This document shows positions 43,664 to 53,230 of a stretch of DNA of 64,000 nucleotides, piece by piece. Position 1 is the stretch's first letter. The number at the start of each line of letters is the position of its first letter. Below the pieces are notes generated by a model. It ran no database searches, was not told the DNA's origin, and worked only from the letters and a program-made list of their open reading frames with translations. The stretch comes from Iningainema tapete BLCC-T55 (lineage in GTDB: Bacteria; Cyanobacteriota; Cyanobacteriia; Cyanobacteriales; Nostocaceae), in contig NZ_JACXAE010000071.1 of the NCBI RefSeq assembly GCF_014698965.1, forward strand, positions 1 to 64,000. Reading direction: 5' to 3'. The position numbers were made by a program, and so were the translations under genes.

Positions 43664-44368
43664 TTGTTGGACTCTAACATAACACAAAAAGTTATGCCTG
43701 ATACATTAAGACTTGATGAAGTAGTTGAGTTTGCTGAAAACCCAGAGCCGCGTTGTCCTTGTGTACTACTGCTGGATACATCCGGCTCAATGCAAGGTCC
43801 ACCGATTGATGCGTTAAATCAGGGATTAGTTAGTTTTAAAGAAGAATTAATTAATAACTCTCTGGCAGCAAGAAGAGTAGAGGTAGCAATAGTTACATTT
43901 AATAGTAACGTAGATGTAGTACAAGACTTTGTCACTGCAGATCAATTCTACCCACCAGTTCTCTGTGCTCAAGGATTGACAACTATGGGGGCAGGAATTC
44001 ATAAAGCTTTGGACTTGATTCAAGATCGCAAAACTCAGTATCGCAATAATGGGATTGCTTATTATCGTCCTTGGATCTTTATGATTACCGATGGAGAGCC
44101 ACAAGGTGAGTTTGAGGACGTAATTGAGCAAGCATCACGTCGTTTGAATACAGATGAAGCAAATAAACGTGTGGCTTTTTTTTCCGTGGGAGTGGAAAAT
44201 GCTAACATGACACGTCTGTCTCAAATAGCTGTGCGTACTCCTCTAAAACTCAATGGACTAAACTTTGTGGAAATGTTTGTCTGGTTGTCTGCTAGTATGA
44301 CAGCGGTTTCGCATTCAAAAGTGGACGATCAGGTAGCACTACCGCCCATCGGCTGGGGATCTGTTTAA
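43664..44368 (+). CDS. TerY-like von Willebrand factor A domain protein
   Basis: The vWA domain has the MIDAS motif DTSGSM in VLLLDTSGSMQGPPIDAL (about residues 36-52), the second MIDAS Thr in GLTTMGAGIHKALD, and the Asp in FMITDGEPQGEF. The pattern matches TerY/YegL-type intracellular vWA proteins. Length 234 is typical. The TTG at 43664 has a good AAGGGA ribosome-binding site at 6 bases; an ATG at 43694 (MPDTLRLDE) is an alternative. It heads a three-gene set with PP2C and kinase genes, the TerY-P triad known from bacterial tellurite/stress loci, where it is expected to be a scaffold bound to kinase or phosphatase. Confidence 0.85.
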   Translation: MLDSNITQKVMPDTLRLDEVVEFAENPEPRCPCVLLLDTSGSMQGPPIDALNQGLVSFKEELINNSLAARRVEVAIVTFNSNVDVVQDFVTADQFYPPVLCAQGLTTMGAGIHKALDLIQDRKTQYRNNGIAYYRPWIFMITDGEPQGEFEDVIEQASRRLNTDEANKRVAFFSVGVENANMTRLSQIAVRTPLKLNGLNFVEMFVWLSASMTAVSHSKVDDQVALPPIGWGSV

Positions 44369-44414
44369 TGGGCTTTCGCCGCCTCATGCTCACACTGCTA
44401 TAGTCAAATAACAC

Positions 44415-45197
44415 ATGAACACCTCAAAACCAATAACTCATTGGCGCGTAGTAGCAGCATCAGTAAGTGGCACAAGCCACGTCAAAAACAACCAGCTTTG
44501 TCAAGATGCTCATCATTGGCAAATTTTGCCAGATAATATTTTAGTGGTGGCAGCGGCAGATGGAGCAGGCTCTGCCAGCTTGGGAAAAATTGGGGCAATG
44601 GTAGCGACAGAAACAGCAATAGAAAACCTATCTATCCAGGAAATCTCTCGTCGAACCATTGAAAAAGATGATGCTGTGGTACAATCGCTTCTATCTGAGG
44701 CAATGATAGCAGCGAAAAAAGCAGTGGAAGAAGAGGCGGTAGCCTGTAATCAACAGCAAAAAGATTTAGCCAGCACATTAATTATTGCGCTCGCGACGCC
44801 ACACTTAGTGGCAGTAGCGCAAATCGGAGATGGTATGGCAGTGGCTAAGGATATAACTGGCAACCTCACTGCCATCACTACACCAAGTAATGGGGAGTAT
44901 ATCAACGAAACTATTTTTTTAACCTCGCCGAGATCTTTAGACTCGGCACAGTTAAACATTTGGCGTCAACCGATAGTAAATATTGGAGTTCTTACCGATG
45001 GATTACAAATGCTCGCCATGAATATGAATGAGGGTTGCCCCCATAAACCTTTCTTTTTTCCGCTATTTGACTTTGTTGCTTCTGCTGAGGATAAGACAAT
45101 AGCCAAAGAGCAGTTGGTAAAGTTTTTGCGCTCTGAGCGCATAACGCAACGTACAGATGATGATTTAACAATAGTATTAGCCGCACTCAGCAATTAA
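44415..45197 (+). CDS. PP2C-type protein phosphatase
   Basis: Features of the PP2C-2 family are HWRVVAASVSGTSHVKNNQL, then CQDAHHWQ; LVVAAADGAGSASLGKIGAM with the metal-binding Asp of ADGAGS; VAQIGDGMAV; and ITQRTDDDLTIVLAAL with the C-terminal metal-binding DDD near residue 250. All four metal-coordinating positions appear present. It dephosphorylates Ser/Thr and should antagonise the kinase encoded next to it. The gap to the vWA gene is 46 bases; the three genes are probably one transcription unit. The length of 260 residues is usual for this branch. Confidence 0.87.
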   Translation: MNTSKPITHWRVVAASVSGTSHVKNNQLCQDAHHWQILPDNILVVAAADGAGSASLGKIGAMVATETAIENLSIQEISRRTIEKDDAVVQSLLSEAMIAAKKAVEEEAVACNQQQKDLASTLIIALATPHLVAVAQIGDGMAVAKDITGNLTAITTPSNGEYINETIFLTSPRSLDSAQLNIWRQPIVNIGVLTDGLQMLAMNMNEGCPHKPFFFPLFDFVASAEDKTIAKEQLVKFLRSERITQRTDDDLTIVLAALSN

Positions 45198-45231
45198 TAT
45201 AACATAAATATACAGCGACATTAATTTTTCG

Positions 45232-45263
45232 GTACAGACGCGAGGAACATCGCGTCTCTACAA
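45232..45263. repeat. GAGACG-type palindromic repeat between PP2C and kinase genes
   Basis: GTACAGACGCGA, then GGAACA, then TCGCGTCTCTAC form an imperfect hairpin (GACGCGA/TCGCGTC exact). A terminator function would be odd here because the two genes seem to form one unit, so it may be an mRNA processing or attenuation point. Confidence 0.7.
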
Positions 45264-45293
45264 ATTCTGACTCCTGACTCCTTACATAAAATA

Positions 45294-47471
45294 ATGCAGG
45301 TACTACGTTGTCTTCCCAACCAAAAAACTACTACACTCAACTTGACCGTAAGTTTGGGTCGTGGAGGTGAAGCTTGTGTTTATTCTTTGCCAACCGATCC
45401 AGATTTAGTCGCCAAGATATATCATAAACCAACACCAGCTCAAGCAGGCAAGTTAGAAGTAATGCTTGCCCATCCCCCAGAAAACCCCACTGATAGTTTA
45501 GGACATATCTCTATAGCTTGGCCTTTAGAATTGTTAAAGGCGGCTAATGGAGAAAAGCAGGTTGTCGGCTTTTTAATGCCCCGCATTCGGGGAATGCGTC
45601 CAATTATTGACTTTTATAACCCTAGAACTCGCCGCCAGCACTGCCCTTTATTCACTTATCAATATTTGCTACGTACAGCACGTAATTTGGCGGCGGCTTT
45701 TGCTGCTTTACACGCCAGTGGATATTGTGTTGGGGATGTGAATGAATCAAATATTCTTGTCAGTGACACAGCGTTGGTAACAGTGATAGATACTGACTCA
45801 TTCCAAGTACGCGATCCAAATAATCATGTCGTCTACCGCTGTAGTGTTGGTAAACCAGAGTTTACCCCACCAGAATTACAAAATAAAACTTTTGCTGAGT
45901 TTGATCGGGCTATTCCTCATGATTTATTTGGATTGGCAGTACTGATATTTCAATTATTGATGGAAGGCACACACCCATTTTCCGGCATCTTTCAAGGTGC
46001 AGGTGAACCTCCTCCTTATGAAGTACGTATTGCTGCGGGACATTTTAGTTATAGCAAAAGACGACATATACCCTACGCTCCTACCCCTATTGCCCCTCCT
46101 TGGGAAGTGATCCATCCTAGTTTACAAGAACTGTTTGTCCGTTGTTTTGAAGATGGTCATAGCAACCCACTTCTTCGCCCCAGCGCTCAAACTTGGGTGT
46201 TGGCACTAGCAGAAGTGGAAAATTCTCTTGTTCACTGTCGTGTTAACCCACAGCATCTATATAGCAACCACTTAGACAAATGTCCTTGGTGTGAACGTAC
46301 AATTAGATTAGGTGGACGCGATCCCTTCCCATCGACACGGGCGATCGCTAACAAGGAACATCTACAACCACGAATTAAATCCAAACGCCGTATTAGCCAA
46401 ACACCACGTTCACCACAACCAGTATTAACACAAGTTAACAATAACACATTAATCACCAACCAAAATACCATTAATTCTCGCCCATCCCAACAACCAAAGT
46501 TTTTAGCGGTGGCTATTTGCTTACTTGGTTTTGGTATTTTAGGGTATTTAGACGTAATGGTTAAATTTACATCCAATTCCTATGATACACAAAATCCTTA
46601 TACTCAACAAAAGTTAATTAGTCGTCGTCAGTACGAAGATCCCAATCTCACCTTTGCTGATTATTATAAGCAAGGTCATGCTTCTTATCAAGTAAAAGAT
46701 TATAACCAAGCAATTGAAAAATTTACACTCGCCATCCAAAAGGACTCTAAACACGCCAAAGCATACATTAACCGAGGAAATGCTCACTACAACCTTAAAG
46801 AGTATGATTCAGCCATTAGCGACTATAACAAAGCTTTACTCCTGAGTCCAAATGAAGTAAAAGCATACGTAAACAGAGGCAATGTTCGCTACATACTAGC
46901 AGAATACAGCAGCGATCCAGATAAGGAATATAATTTGGCGATCGCCGACTTTAATAATGCTTTACGTCTTAACCCTCAAGAATCTGAAGCATACATCAGA
47001 AGGGGTGTTGTCCGTTCCCAAATGGCTAAATATAGCGGTGACTCTCAACACGATTACAAAAAAGCAATCTTAGACTTCAATCAAGCATTAAGCATTACTC
47101 CATCCAGAGCAGAAGCTTTTTTCCAAAGAGGACTTGTCCGTTATCAGATTGCTCAATATAGTAGTGAATTTGAGCAAGAATACAAGCAAGCAATCCTAGA
47201 TTTTAATCAAGCATTAAGTATCAATTCGCAGTTAGCAAAAGTTTATCTCAAACGCGGTATTGTTCGTTATGAACTTGCACAATATGGCGGCAGAGAATCG
47301 AAAATTAACCAAATTAAAGCAGTCGAAGATTTACAAACAGCAGCCAAAATAGCATTACAACAAGAAAATATGGAAGATTATCAACAATCACTTAGTAGTA
47401 TCTGTGTAGTTTTAGAAAATAAGTGTGATAATTTTTTTCAAAGCACAAGCTCCGTAGGACAAGTAAAATAA
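45294..47471 (+). CDS. Protein kinase-like protein with TPR tail (TerY-P triad kinase)
   Basis: Residues 20-330 form a divergent kinase domain: G-loop LGRGGEACVY, Lys41 in LVAKIYH, catalytic loop VGDVNESN with Asp148 and Asn153, and VIDTDSF in place of DFG with Asp166. HRD is absent (GD replaces it), typical of this kinase group associated with TerY/PP2C. A cysteine cluster LDKCPWCERTIRLGG at about 322-336 suggests a zinc ribbon. A membrane helix lies at about 402-424, and the C-terminal 270 residues have five or six TPR repeats (YKQGHASYQVKDYNQAIEKF and AYINRGNAHYNLKEYDSAIS type). It is the largest gene of the vWA-PP2C-kinase set and follows PP2C by 97 bases. Confidence 0.85.
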   Translation: MQVLRCLPNQKTTTLNLTVSLGRGGEACVYSLPTDPDLVAKIYHKPTPAQAGKLEVMLAHPPENPTDSLGHISIAWPLELLKAANGEKQVVGFLMPRIRGMRPIIDFYNPRTRRQHCPLFTYQYLLRTARNLAAAFAALHASGYCVGDVNESNILVSDTALVTVIDTDSFQVRDPNNHVVYRCSVGKPEFTPPELQNKTFAEFDRAIPHDLFGLAVLIFQLLMEGTHPFSGIFQGAGEPPPYEVRIAAGHFSYSKRRHIPYAPTPIAPPWEVIHPSLQELFVRCFEDGHSNPLLRPSAQTWVLALAEVENSLVHCRVNPQHLYSNHLDKCPWCERTIRLGGRDPFPSTRAIANKEHLQPRIKSKRRISQTPRSPQPVLTQVNNNTLITNQNTINSRPSQQPKFLAVAICLLGFGILGYLDVMVKFTSNSYDTQNPYTQQKLISRRQYEDPNLTFADYYKQGHASYQVKDYNQAIEKFTLAIQKDSKHAKAYINRGNAHYNLKEYDSAISDYNKALLLSPNEVKAYVNRGNVRYILAEYSSDPDKEYNLAIADFNNALRLNPQESEAYIRRGVVRSQMAKYSGDSQHDYKKAILDFNQALSITPSRAEAFFQRGLVRYQIAQYSSEFEQEYKQAILDFNQALSINSQLAKVYLKRGIVRYELAQYGGRESKINQIKAVEDLQTAAKIALQQENMEDYQQSLSSICVVLENKCDNFFQSTSSVGQVK

Positions 47472-47490
47472 AAATTACCATAGAATCCAA

Positions 47491-47570
47491 AGATACCCGA
47501 CTTCTTTAAGAAGTCGGGTATCTTTCTCAATCCTCTAGATACCCGACTTCTTAGAGAAGTTGGGTATCTA
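47491..47570. repeat. Two tandem AGATACCCGACTTCTT palindromes after the kinase gene
   Basis: Copy one (47491-47524) and copy two (47538-47570) are separated by 13 bases. Each is an almost perfect hairpin like the one at 41670-41702. They lie 20 bases past the kinase stop and probably terminate transcription of the triad. Copy two has small mismatches (GTTGGGTATCT). The rest of the gap, 47571-47819, is AT-rich with no gene; it would hold the promoter of the exopolysaccharide operon. Confidence 0.8.
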
Positions 47571-47819
47571 GCTAATAAATTAGATATCTTTTATACTCTT
47601 TATTATTTCTATATATAAGTACTTAATTTCCGGTAATTAAATATAGTCAAAGCTTCTCCATTTTTTTATATAGGACACAAGTTAATTTATCTTGTCTTCA
47701 TACTAAGGTAGGAAATTACGGTTAGATTAATTACTGAGAAAATTGACAAATTATATTTTCTCTATATAACTCCAACCCAGGTCAAGTATTTGTCTACCTA
47801 AAACTTTAAGAGAAAATCA

Positions 47820-48593
47820 ATGAAAGCAGTAATTTTAGCTGGCGGGCTGGGAACACGCCTAAGTGAAGAAACTAGCGTTAAACCAAAGCCAATGGTTGAA
47901 ATTGGTGGCAAGCCAATTTTGTGGCATATAATGAAAACTTACTCTGCTCACGGCATTAATGATTTTATTGTTTGCTGTGGTTACAAAGGTTACGTAATTA
48001 AGGAGTATTTTGCTAACTACTTCTTACATATGTCAGACGTTACCTTTGATATGCGATTTAACCAAATGAATGTACATTCTGGATATGCCGAACCTTGGCG
48101 CGTCACGTTGGTAAATACAGGTGACAACACAATGACAGGTGGACGTTTAAAGCGAGTTAGAGAGCATATTGGTAACGAAACTTTTTGCTTCACCTACGGT
48201 GATGGTGTAAGTAATGTCAATATTACAGAATTAATTAACTTTCATAAAGAACAAAAAACTTTAGGAACATTAACCGCAGTACAGCCACCAGGACGTTTTG
48301 GTGCAATCGTTCTCGGCTCGGAGCAAACTAAAATCTCTAGTTTTCGAGAAAAACCAGAAGGAGATGGAGCTTGGATTAATGGCGGTTATTTTATATTAGA
48401 ACCAGATGTAATTAACTTAATTGATGATGATGCAACTGTCTGGGAGCAAAAACCATTAGAAAAATTAGCTGAAATGGATCAGCTATCGGCATACAAACAT
48501 CATGGTTTTTGGCAACCAATGGATACATTGCGAGATAAAAACTATTTAGAAGATCTGTGGAAGAAGGATAAAGCACCTTGGAAGGTATGGTAG
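47820..48593 (+). CDS. rfbF: Glucose-1-phosphate cytidylyltransferase
   Basis: The nucleotidyltransferase signature [20 protein letters not shown] opens the protein, followed by [20 protein letters not shown] and [17 protein letters not shown]. The '[10 protein letters not shown]' region and '[11 protein letters not shown]' with '[13 protein letters not shown]' are diagnostic of RfbF rather than RfbA or GalU. It makes CDP-glucose, the precursor of CDP-linked deoxysugars. Length 257 is normal. It is the first gene of a thirteen-gene co-directional exopolysaccharide cluster and would supply activated sugar for it. A hairpin repeat separates it from the next gene. Confidence 0.93.
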   Translation: MKAVILAGGLGTRLSEETSVKPKPMVEIGGKPILWHIMKTYSAHGINDFIVCCGYKGYVIKEYFANYFLHMSDVTFDMRFNQMNVHSGYAEPWRVTLVNTGDNTMTGGRLKRVREHIGNETFCFTYGDGVSNVNITELINFHKEQKTLGTLTAVQPPGRFGAIVLGSEQTKISSFREKPEGDGAWINGGYFILEPDVINLIDDDATVWEQKPLEKLAEMDQLSAYKHHGFWQPMDTLRDKNYLEDLWKKDKAPWKVW

Positions 48594-48598
48594 GTATC

Positions 48599-48629
48599 TG
48601 TAGAGACGTTCCGGCGGAACGTCTCTACA
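48599..48629. repeat. GTAGAGACG palindromic repeat, perfect copy
   Basis: TGTAGAGACGTTCC pairs over 14 bases with GGAACGTCTCTACA around a GGC loop. It lies 6 bases beyond the rfbF stop and is followed by AATTC. It is the best-preserved member of the family present in pheT. Confidence 0.85.
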
Positions 48630-48668
48630 ATTCATTTGTAAATTTAGCGTAGTTAGGGTGAAAATATC

Positions 48669-49901
48669 ATGTACGATTTTGCAATTATCGGTGGGGGAAT
48701 TGTTGGTCTTTCCACTGGCATGGCTTTAGGTAAAAAGTATCCAAATGCACGTATCTTAGTACTAGAAAAAGAGAGCAAACTTGCCTTTCACCAAACTGGT
48801 AACAACAGCGGCGTGATTCACTCTGGTATTTACTACAAACCAGGAAGTTTCAAAGCTAAGTTTAGTCGTGATGGTAGTCGCTCAATGGTGGAGTTTTGCC
48901 AAGAACATGGCATAGATCATGAAGTTTGCGGCAAAGTAATTGTTGCTACTGATGAAGCAGAATTACCACGCTTAGAGAACCTTTACAAACGCGGTTTGGA
49001 AAATGGTATTCCAGTTAAGCGGATTTCCAGCGCAGAAGTTAGAGAAATTGAACCTCATGTTAGTTGTGTCGGCGGAATTCAAGTATTTTCCACTGGAATT
49101 GTGAATTATAAACAAGTCTGCCACAAATATGCTGAACTGATTGCACAGCAGGGTGGAGAAATACGCCTGAATACAAAAGTTGAGCGCATCGTCAAAAGTA
49201 GCGATCGCTTAGTGCTGGAAACTAACAATGGGAATTTTGACACCCGTTTTATCGTCAATTGTGCTGGGTTGCATAGCGATCGCATTGCCAAGTTGGGCAA
49301 TGTTGAAGCTACCGCTAAAATTGTACCTTTCCGAGGAGAGTACTACGAACTCACACCAGAAAAACGCTATTTAGTGAAAGGTTTGATTTATCCTGTTCCC
49401 AATCCAGATTTTCCTTTCCTGGGTGTCCATTTTACCCGCATGATTGATGGCACTGTCCACGCTGGACCAAATGCGGTGCTTAGCCTTAAGCGTGAGGGTT
49501 ATAAAAAAACAGACTTTGACTTGCGTGATTTTGCAGAAGTGATGACCTTCCCTGGTTTCTGGAAACTTGCCGCAAAACATGCTGATGAAGGAATTAAAGA
49601 GATTATTCGCTCTTTTAGTAAAGCAGCCTTCACCAGAAGTTTGCAAAAGCTAATTCCGGAAGTACAAGCAAGTGATATTGTTCCTACCCATGCAGGTGTT
49701 CGCGCTCAAGCATTGATGAATGATGGTAAGTTAGTGGATGACTTTTTGATTATTCAAGGTCAAAACTCCGTCCATGTTTGCAACGCTCCTTCCCCGGCGG
49801 CTACATCTTCTATTGAAATTGGTAAGGCGATCGTTGCACAAATTCCTGAACAATCACACTTGGGAACAGCACAGACGGATGTAAATTTTTCTTTGCGGTA
49901 A
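48669..49901 (+). CDS. lhgO: FAD-dependent L-2-hydroxyglutarate oxidase (LhgO) family protein
   Basis: The N-terminal Rossmann motif YDFAIIGGGIVGLSTGMALG with the FAD-binding GxGxxG is followed by VLEKESKLAFHQTGNNSGVI and HSGIYYKPGSFKAKF, the LhgO signature. The C-terminal segment HAGVRAQALMNDGKLVDDFL and HVCNAPSPAATSSIEIGKA match too. The family oxidises L-2-hydroxyglutarate to 2-oxoglutarate. It sits within sugar-polysaccharide genes, so its physiological substrate here may differ or it may be a metabolic repair enzyme. Length 410 is normal. The next gene starts about 130 bases later. Confidence 0.85.
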   Translation: MYDFAIIGGGIVGLSTGMALGKKYPNARILVLEKESKLAFHQTGNNSGVIHSGIYYKPGSFKAKFSRDGSRSMVEFCQEHGIDHEVCGKVIVATDEAELPRLENLYKRGLENGIPVKRISSAEVREIEPHVSCVGGIQVFSTGIVNYKQVCHKYAELIAQQGGEIRLNTKVERIVKSSDRLVLETNNGNFDTRFIVNCAGLHSDRIAKLGNVEATAKIVPFRGEYYELTPEKRYLVKGLIYPVPNPDFPFLGVHFTRMIDGTVHAGPNAVLSLKREGYKKTDFDLRDFAEVMTFPGFWKLAAKHADEGIKEIIRSFSKAAFTRSLQKLIPEVQASDIVPTHAGVRAQALMNDGKLVDDFLIIQGQNSVHVCNAPSPAATSSIEIGKAIVAQIPEQSHLGTAQTDVNFSLR

Positions 49902-50030
49902 ACACGGTGTAAATATGATTACAGCAGTTTTTATACATAAAAATTAGAAGCTGCTGTAAAGTAATTTCCTTTACTTTTTTTCCTGAATCATTGTACTTAT
50001 ATTCAAGTAATAGTGGTTCAGGGAAGCATC

Positions 50031-50894
50031 ATGAAACTATTAACAAGAATTTGCACAAGTTATCGGCAATGGAATTACATTAAGAAGTGGATCTACCAAG
50101 ATAAATTATTCAATGAATTTACTAATTGGATTATATTAAATGATTGTCCATCAGATCCCTTACCATATGAACTTAAAGAGGTGTTCCAAAAGAGAAATAT
50201 TAAATTTCATGAATTTACATTTAACATGGGTAGATGTACGGCGAGAAACTATGGAGTAAATATCTCAAATACAAAGTATGTAGAACATATAGATGGAGAT
50301 GATTTACCTCTAAATATAGATACCAAGTTGCTAGAAAACAATTCAGTAGATTTAATTTTCTTCAAAATCCCTCATCATCGGATAGATACTTCAGGAAAAA
50401 TATTACCAGTCCTTGACAACCAAAAAAATATATTTTATGAAGGAAATCAAATAAACGAATTCTATTCTCTACTCTTCCCCAAATGGGGAGAAAATGTGGT
50501 TATTCGTCCGGCTGGTACGTTGTGGAAGAGAGATGTCTTTTTATCACTAGGAGGATATGACGAGCGGTTTACTGGTGCTGAAGATGCTCAATTATTGTGG
50601 AAAGCTTACTTGAAAGAAGTGAGTTTTAAGTGGGAAGATTGTGCGAAACAATCTTATTTAGAAGAAACAGGACAAAAGCTAGAATCAGAATATTTACCAA
50701 TTGGTTATCTTAAATTCTGGTATTTTGTTAAAGAAACTTGTCCTGCATCAATAAAAGATGAAGTGCAAAAAAAGATTAAGGCAGCACATCGGCAATTGTT
50801 ATGGAAGTATAAAGCTGATATGAAAATACGTAGTCCAGAGAATCTTATGTTTAGAATAAAAGAATCTATCAAATGGATTTTGTTGGAAAAATAG
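50031..50894 (+). CDS. Glycosyltransferase family 2 protein
   Basis: The sequence KLLTRICTSYRQWNYIKKWI opens the GT-A fold; IDGDDLPLNIDT near residues 86-97 contains the DxD-like motif of GT2 enzymes; and GGYDERFTGAEDAQLLWKAY at about 172-191 is the acceptor-side ED motif. The start at the ATG 50031 is preferred to the GTG at 50013 because GGGAAG lies 5-10 bases upstream. It probably adds one sugar to the repeat unit of the exopolysaccharide. It is more AT-rich than neighbouring genes and differs in composition, so it may have been acquired separately. The donor sugar is unknown. Confidence 0.82.
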   Translation: MKLLTRICTSYRQWNYIKKWIYQDKLFNEFTNWIILNDCPSDPLPYELKEVFQKRNIKFHEFTFNMGRCTARNYGVNISNTKYVEHIDGDDLPLNIDTKLLENNSVDLIFFKIPHHRIDTSGKILPVLDNQKNIFYEGNQINEFYSLLFPKWGENVVIRPAGTLWKRDVFLSLGGYDERFTGAEDAQLLWKAYLKEVSFKWEDCAKQSYLEETGQKLESEYLPIGYLKFWYFVKETCPASIKDEVQKKIKAAHRQLLWKYKADMKIRSPENLMFRIKESIKWILLEK

Positions 50895-51004
50895 TCATGA
50901 CTCGTTCAGAATTGTGACGGTAATACAAAAACAGTTAGTTTACCCGCCTGGGTAATTACTTAACAACTTGCCTTGAACTAATTAATGTATAGGAACGCAA
51001 AGAA

Positions 51005-52036
51005 ATGAAAACTCTCGTCACAGGTACAGAAGGCTATCTCGGTTCATTATTACCTCCCCTACTCATCGAACGGGGACATGAAGTAATTGGTGTAGACACA
51101 GGCTTTTATAAAGCAGGTTGGCTATATAACGGTACTGAGGTGACAGCCAAAACTCTGAATAAAGATATCCGTAATATCACTGCTGAGGACTTGCAAGGTG
51201 TAGAAGCAATAGTTCACATGGCGGAACTATCCAACGATCCTACAGGGCAATTGGCACCTCATATCACTTACGAAATCAACCATCAGGGTTCTGTTCGCCT
51301 TGCTAAACTGGCAAAACAAGCAGGTGTACGTCGCTTTGTCTACATGTCTTCTTGCAGTGTATATGGCGTAGCAACGGAAGGAGACGTAACAGAAGAATCA
51401 GCCGTGAATCCCCAAACTGCTTACGCAGAGTGCAAAACATTAGTAGAAAGAGACGTTCAGCCTTTAGCTGATGATGACTTTTCTCCTACTTTTATGCGCA
51501 ATGCTACTGCTTTTGGTGCTTCCCCCAGAATGCGCTTTGATATTGTTTTAAACAATTTAGCAGGTTTGGCATGGACTACCAAAGAAATTAAAATGACGAG
51601 TGACGGTACACCTTGGCGTCCTTTAGTCCACGCTCTGGATATTTGCAAGGCAATTGTGTGTGCCATCGAAGCTCCTCGTGACATTATACACAACCAAATT
51701 TTTAATGTCGGAGACACCGCAAACAATTATCGCGTCAAAGAAGTAGCTGAAATCATTGCCTCTGTCTTTCCTGACTGTAAATTGAGTTTTGGCAGCCAAG
51801 GTGCAGACAATCGCAGTTACAGAGTATCTTTTGAGAAAATTAACACCAAACTACCTGGGTTTAAGTGTGATTGGAATGCTCAACGCGGCGCTCAGCAGTT
51901 ATATGATTTGTTCAAGCAAATTGATATGACTGAAGACACATTCTTATTTAGAGGTTTTACTCGTTTGAAGCAGCTAGAGTACCTCATCCGCACTCAGCAA
52001 ATCGATGGTAATTTCTTTTGGACTAAAAATTCATAG
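51005..52036 (+). CDS. NAD-dependent nucleotide-sugar epimerase/dehydratase
   Basis: An extended SDR fold begins KTLVTGTEGYLGSLLPPLLI with the NAD-binding TGxxGYxG motif. VHMAELSNDPTG and NHQGSVRLAKLAKQAGVRRF are followed by the active-site set YMSSCSVYGV (Ser/Thr) and AYAECKTLVE (YxxxK, Tyr139 and Lys143 by count). RNATAFGASPRMRFDIVLNN is the sugar-binding region. It should modify an NDP-sugar, for example as an epimerase, dehydratase or reductase; the exact type cannot be read from sequence. Length 343 is typical. It begins with AAAGAA before ATG. Confidence 0.85.
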   Translation: MKTLVTGTEGYLGSLLPPLLIERGHEVIGVDTGFYKAGWLYNGTEVTAKTLNKDIRNITAEDLQGVEAIVHMAELSNDPTGQLAPHITYEINHQGSVRLAKLAKQAGVRRFVYMSSCSVYGVATEGDVTEESAVNPQTAYAECKTLVERDVQPLADDDFSPTFMRNATAFGASPRMRFDIVLNNLAGLAWTTKEIKMTSDGTPWRPLVHALDICKAIVCAIEAPRDIIHNQIFNVGDTANNYRVKEVAEIIASVFPDCKLSFGSQGADNRSYRVSFEKINTKLPGFKCDWNAQRGAQQLYDLFKQIDMTEDTFLFRGFTRLKQLEYLIRTQQIDGNFFWTKNS

Positions 52037-52097
52037 GGCAGAAAGAATCCACCCTTAAAAACGTTGGATTCTTTCCCTGTCTCGTGTCCCTCGTCCC

Positions 52098-52170
52098 CCT
52101 CGTTCCCAGTCTCCGACTGGGAATGCCTTCACAGAGGCAGAGCCTCCACATCGCATTCCCATGCTGAGCA
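52098..52170. repeat. Palindromic dispersed repeat (CCCAGTCTCCGACTGGG family)
   Basis: CGTTCCCAGTCTCCGACTGG (20 bases, 52101-52120) is followed by GAATGC; then AGAGGCAGAGCCTCC and GCATTCCCATGCTGAGCA. These arms match those of 39101-39156. It lies in the 210-base gap between the epimerase and the first GT2 gene. Confidence 0.7.
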
Positions 52171-52246
52171 TTTAAACCAGGGTATTTTCATGATTCTACC
52201 AGTTAGATTGAGCTAACAACTTTACTTTTTTTTACATAACCAAGAT

Positions 52247-53218
52247 ATGGATAAATTACTCACTATCGCTATTCCTACATTCAATCGTGCTAAATTTCTT
52301 GAACAACAACTTACTTGGTTATCTAAAGCAATCAATGGTTTTGAGTCAGACTGTGAAATTCTTATTTCTGATAACTGTTCAACAGATAATACTCAAGAAA
52401 TCATTAAAAAATGGCAGAACATCTTTATAAATACTATATTCAAATCACATATAAATAATGAGAATATAGGATTAATGCCTAATCTGGCTTATTGCTTACA
52501 AGCGGCAACTAGCAAATATGTGTGGGTAATAGGCGATGATGACCCAATTCAAGAAAATGCCCTAGCTGACATTATCTACAGCTTAAAAGAGCATTCTGAT
52601 TTATCATTATTAATTCTTAACTATTCCATCTTATATGTACCAAATAATCAAATAGTTCGCGATCGCTGCTTTGATGTTGCCCAAGACGAGATTTATCAAA
52701 ATGGTAAGGCGGTAATTGAGAAGTACTTAAAACAAGAGCCGACTCTTTTAGCATTTATGACTGCTCAAGTTTATCGCACTTCGTCAGCACAGCAAGCCTT
52801 GAGCAACTGGAAAGACAGTTTGAATAACAGGGAAGCACAAATTTATTGGACTGCATTTTGTGCATTACAAGGAAGGGTCAAAATTACCAAAGATGTTTAT
52901 GTAGAATATGCCTGTGGAATGAACTCAGTACCAGGGCCAGAACTATGGTTTAAGATGCGTTATGCTGATCTACCTACAGTTTATGAAAAACTGACAGCCA
53001 TTGGTTACTGCCAAATTATTTGTCGAAAATTTATTCTCCAGCATTTTGCAGTAACTAATTGGAAGGTAGTTTTAGGTGCTTTGAGACAATGGCCTTTCTT
53101 TACAATTAAAATAATTATACCATACCTCTACTTGGTAAGCGTAAGTCTTGGTAAACTATTTTTACATTTGATTTTCAAAAGCCTAACTTTTAGGTTCGTT
53201 AGTAGCCAAGCTCATTAA
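52247..53218 (+). CDS. Glycosyltransferase family 2 protein, first of a tandem pair
   Basis: The opening LLTIAIPTFNRAKFLEQQLT (Mg/nucleotide-binding GT2 motif) is followed by ILISDNCSTDNTQEIIKKWQ and YVWVIGDDDPIQENALADI with the catalytic D-x-D at about residues 98-102. The C-terminal part LRQWPFFTIKIIIPYLYLVS is hydrophobic and may touch the membrane. It is about 55% identical by eye to the next gene, most strongly in the N-terminal 110 residues. The stop is 12 bases before the next start. It should transfer a sugar to the exopolysaccharide repeat unit. Confidence 0.85.
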   Translation: MDKLLTIAIPTFNRAKFLEQQLTWLSKAINGFESDCEILISDNCSTDNTQEIIKKWQNIFINTIFKSHINNENIGLMPNLAYCLQAATSKYVWVIGDDDPIQENALADIIYSLKEHSDLSLLILNYSILYVPNNQIVRDRCFDVAQDEIYQNGKAVIEKYLKQEPTLLAFMTAQVYRTSSAQQALSNWKDSLNNREAQIYWTAFCALQGRVKITKDVYVEYACGMNSVPGPELWFKMRYADLPTVYEKLTAIGYCQIICRKFILQHFAVTNWKVVLGALRQWPFFTIKIIIPYLYLVSVSLGKLFLHLIFKSLTFRFVSSQAH

Positions 53219-53230
53219 CTATTTTTCTCT

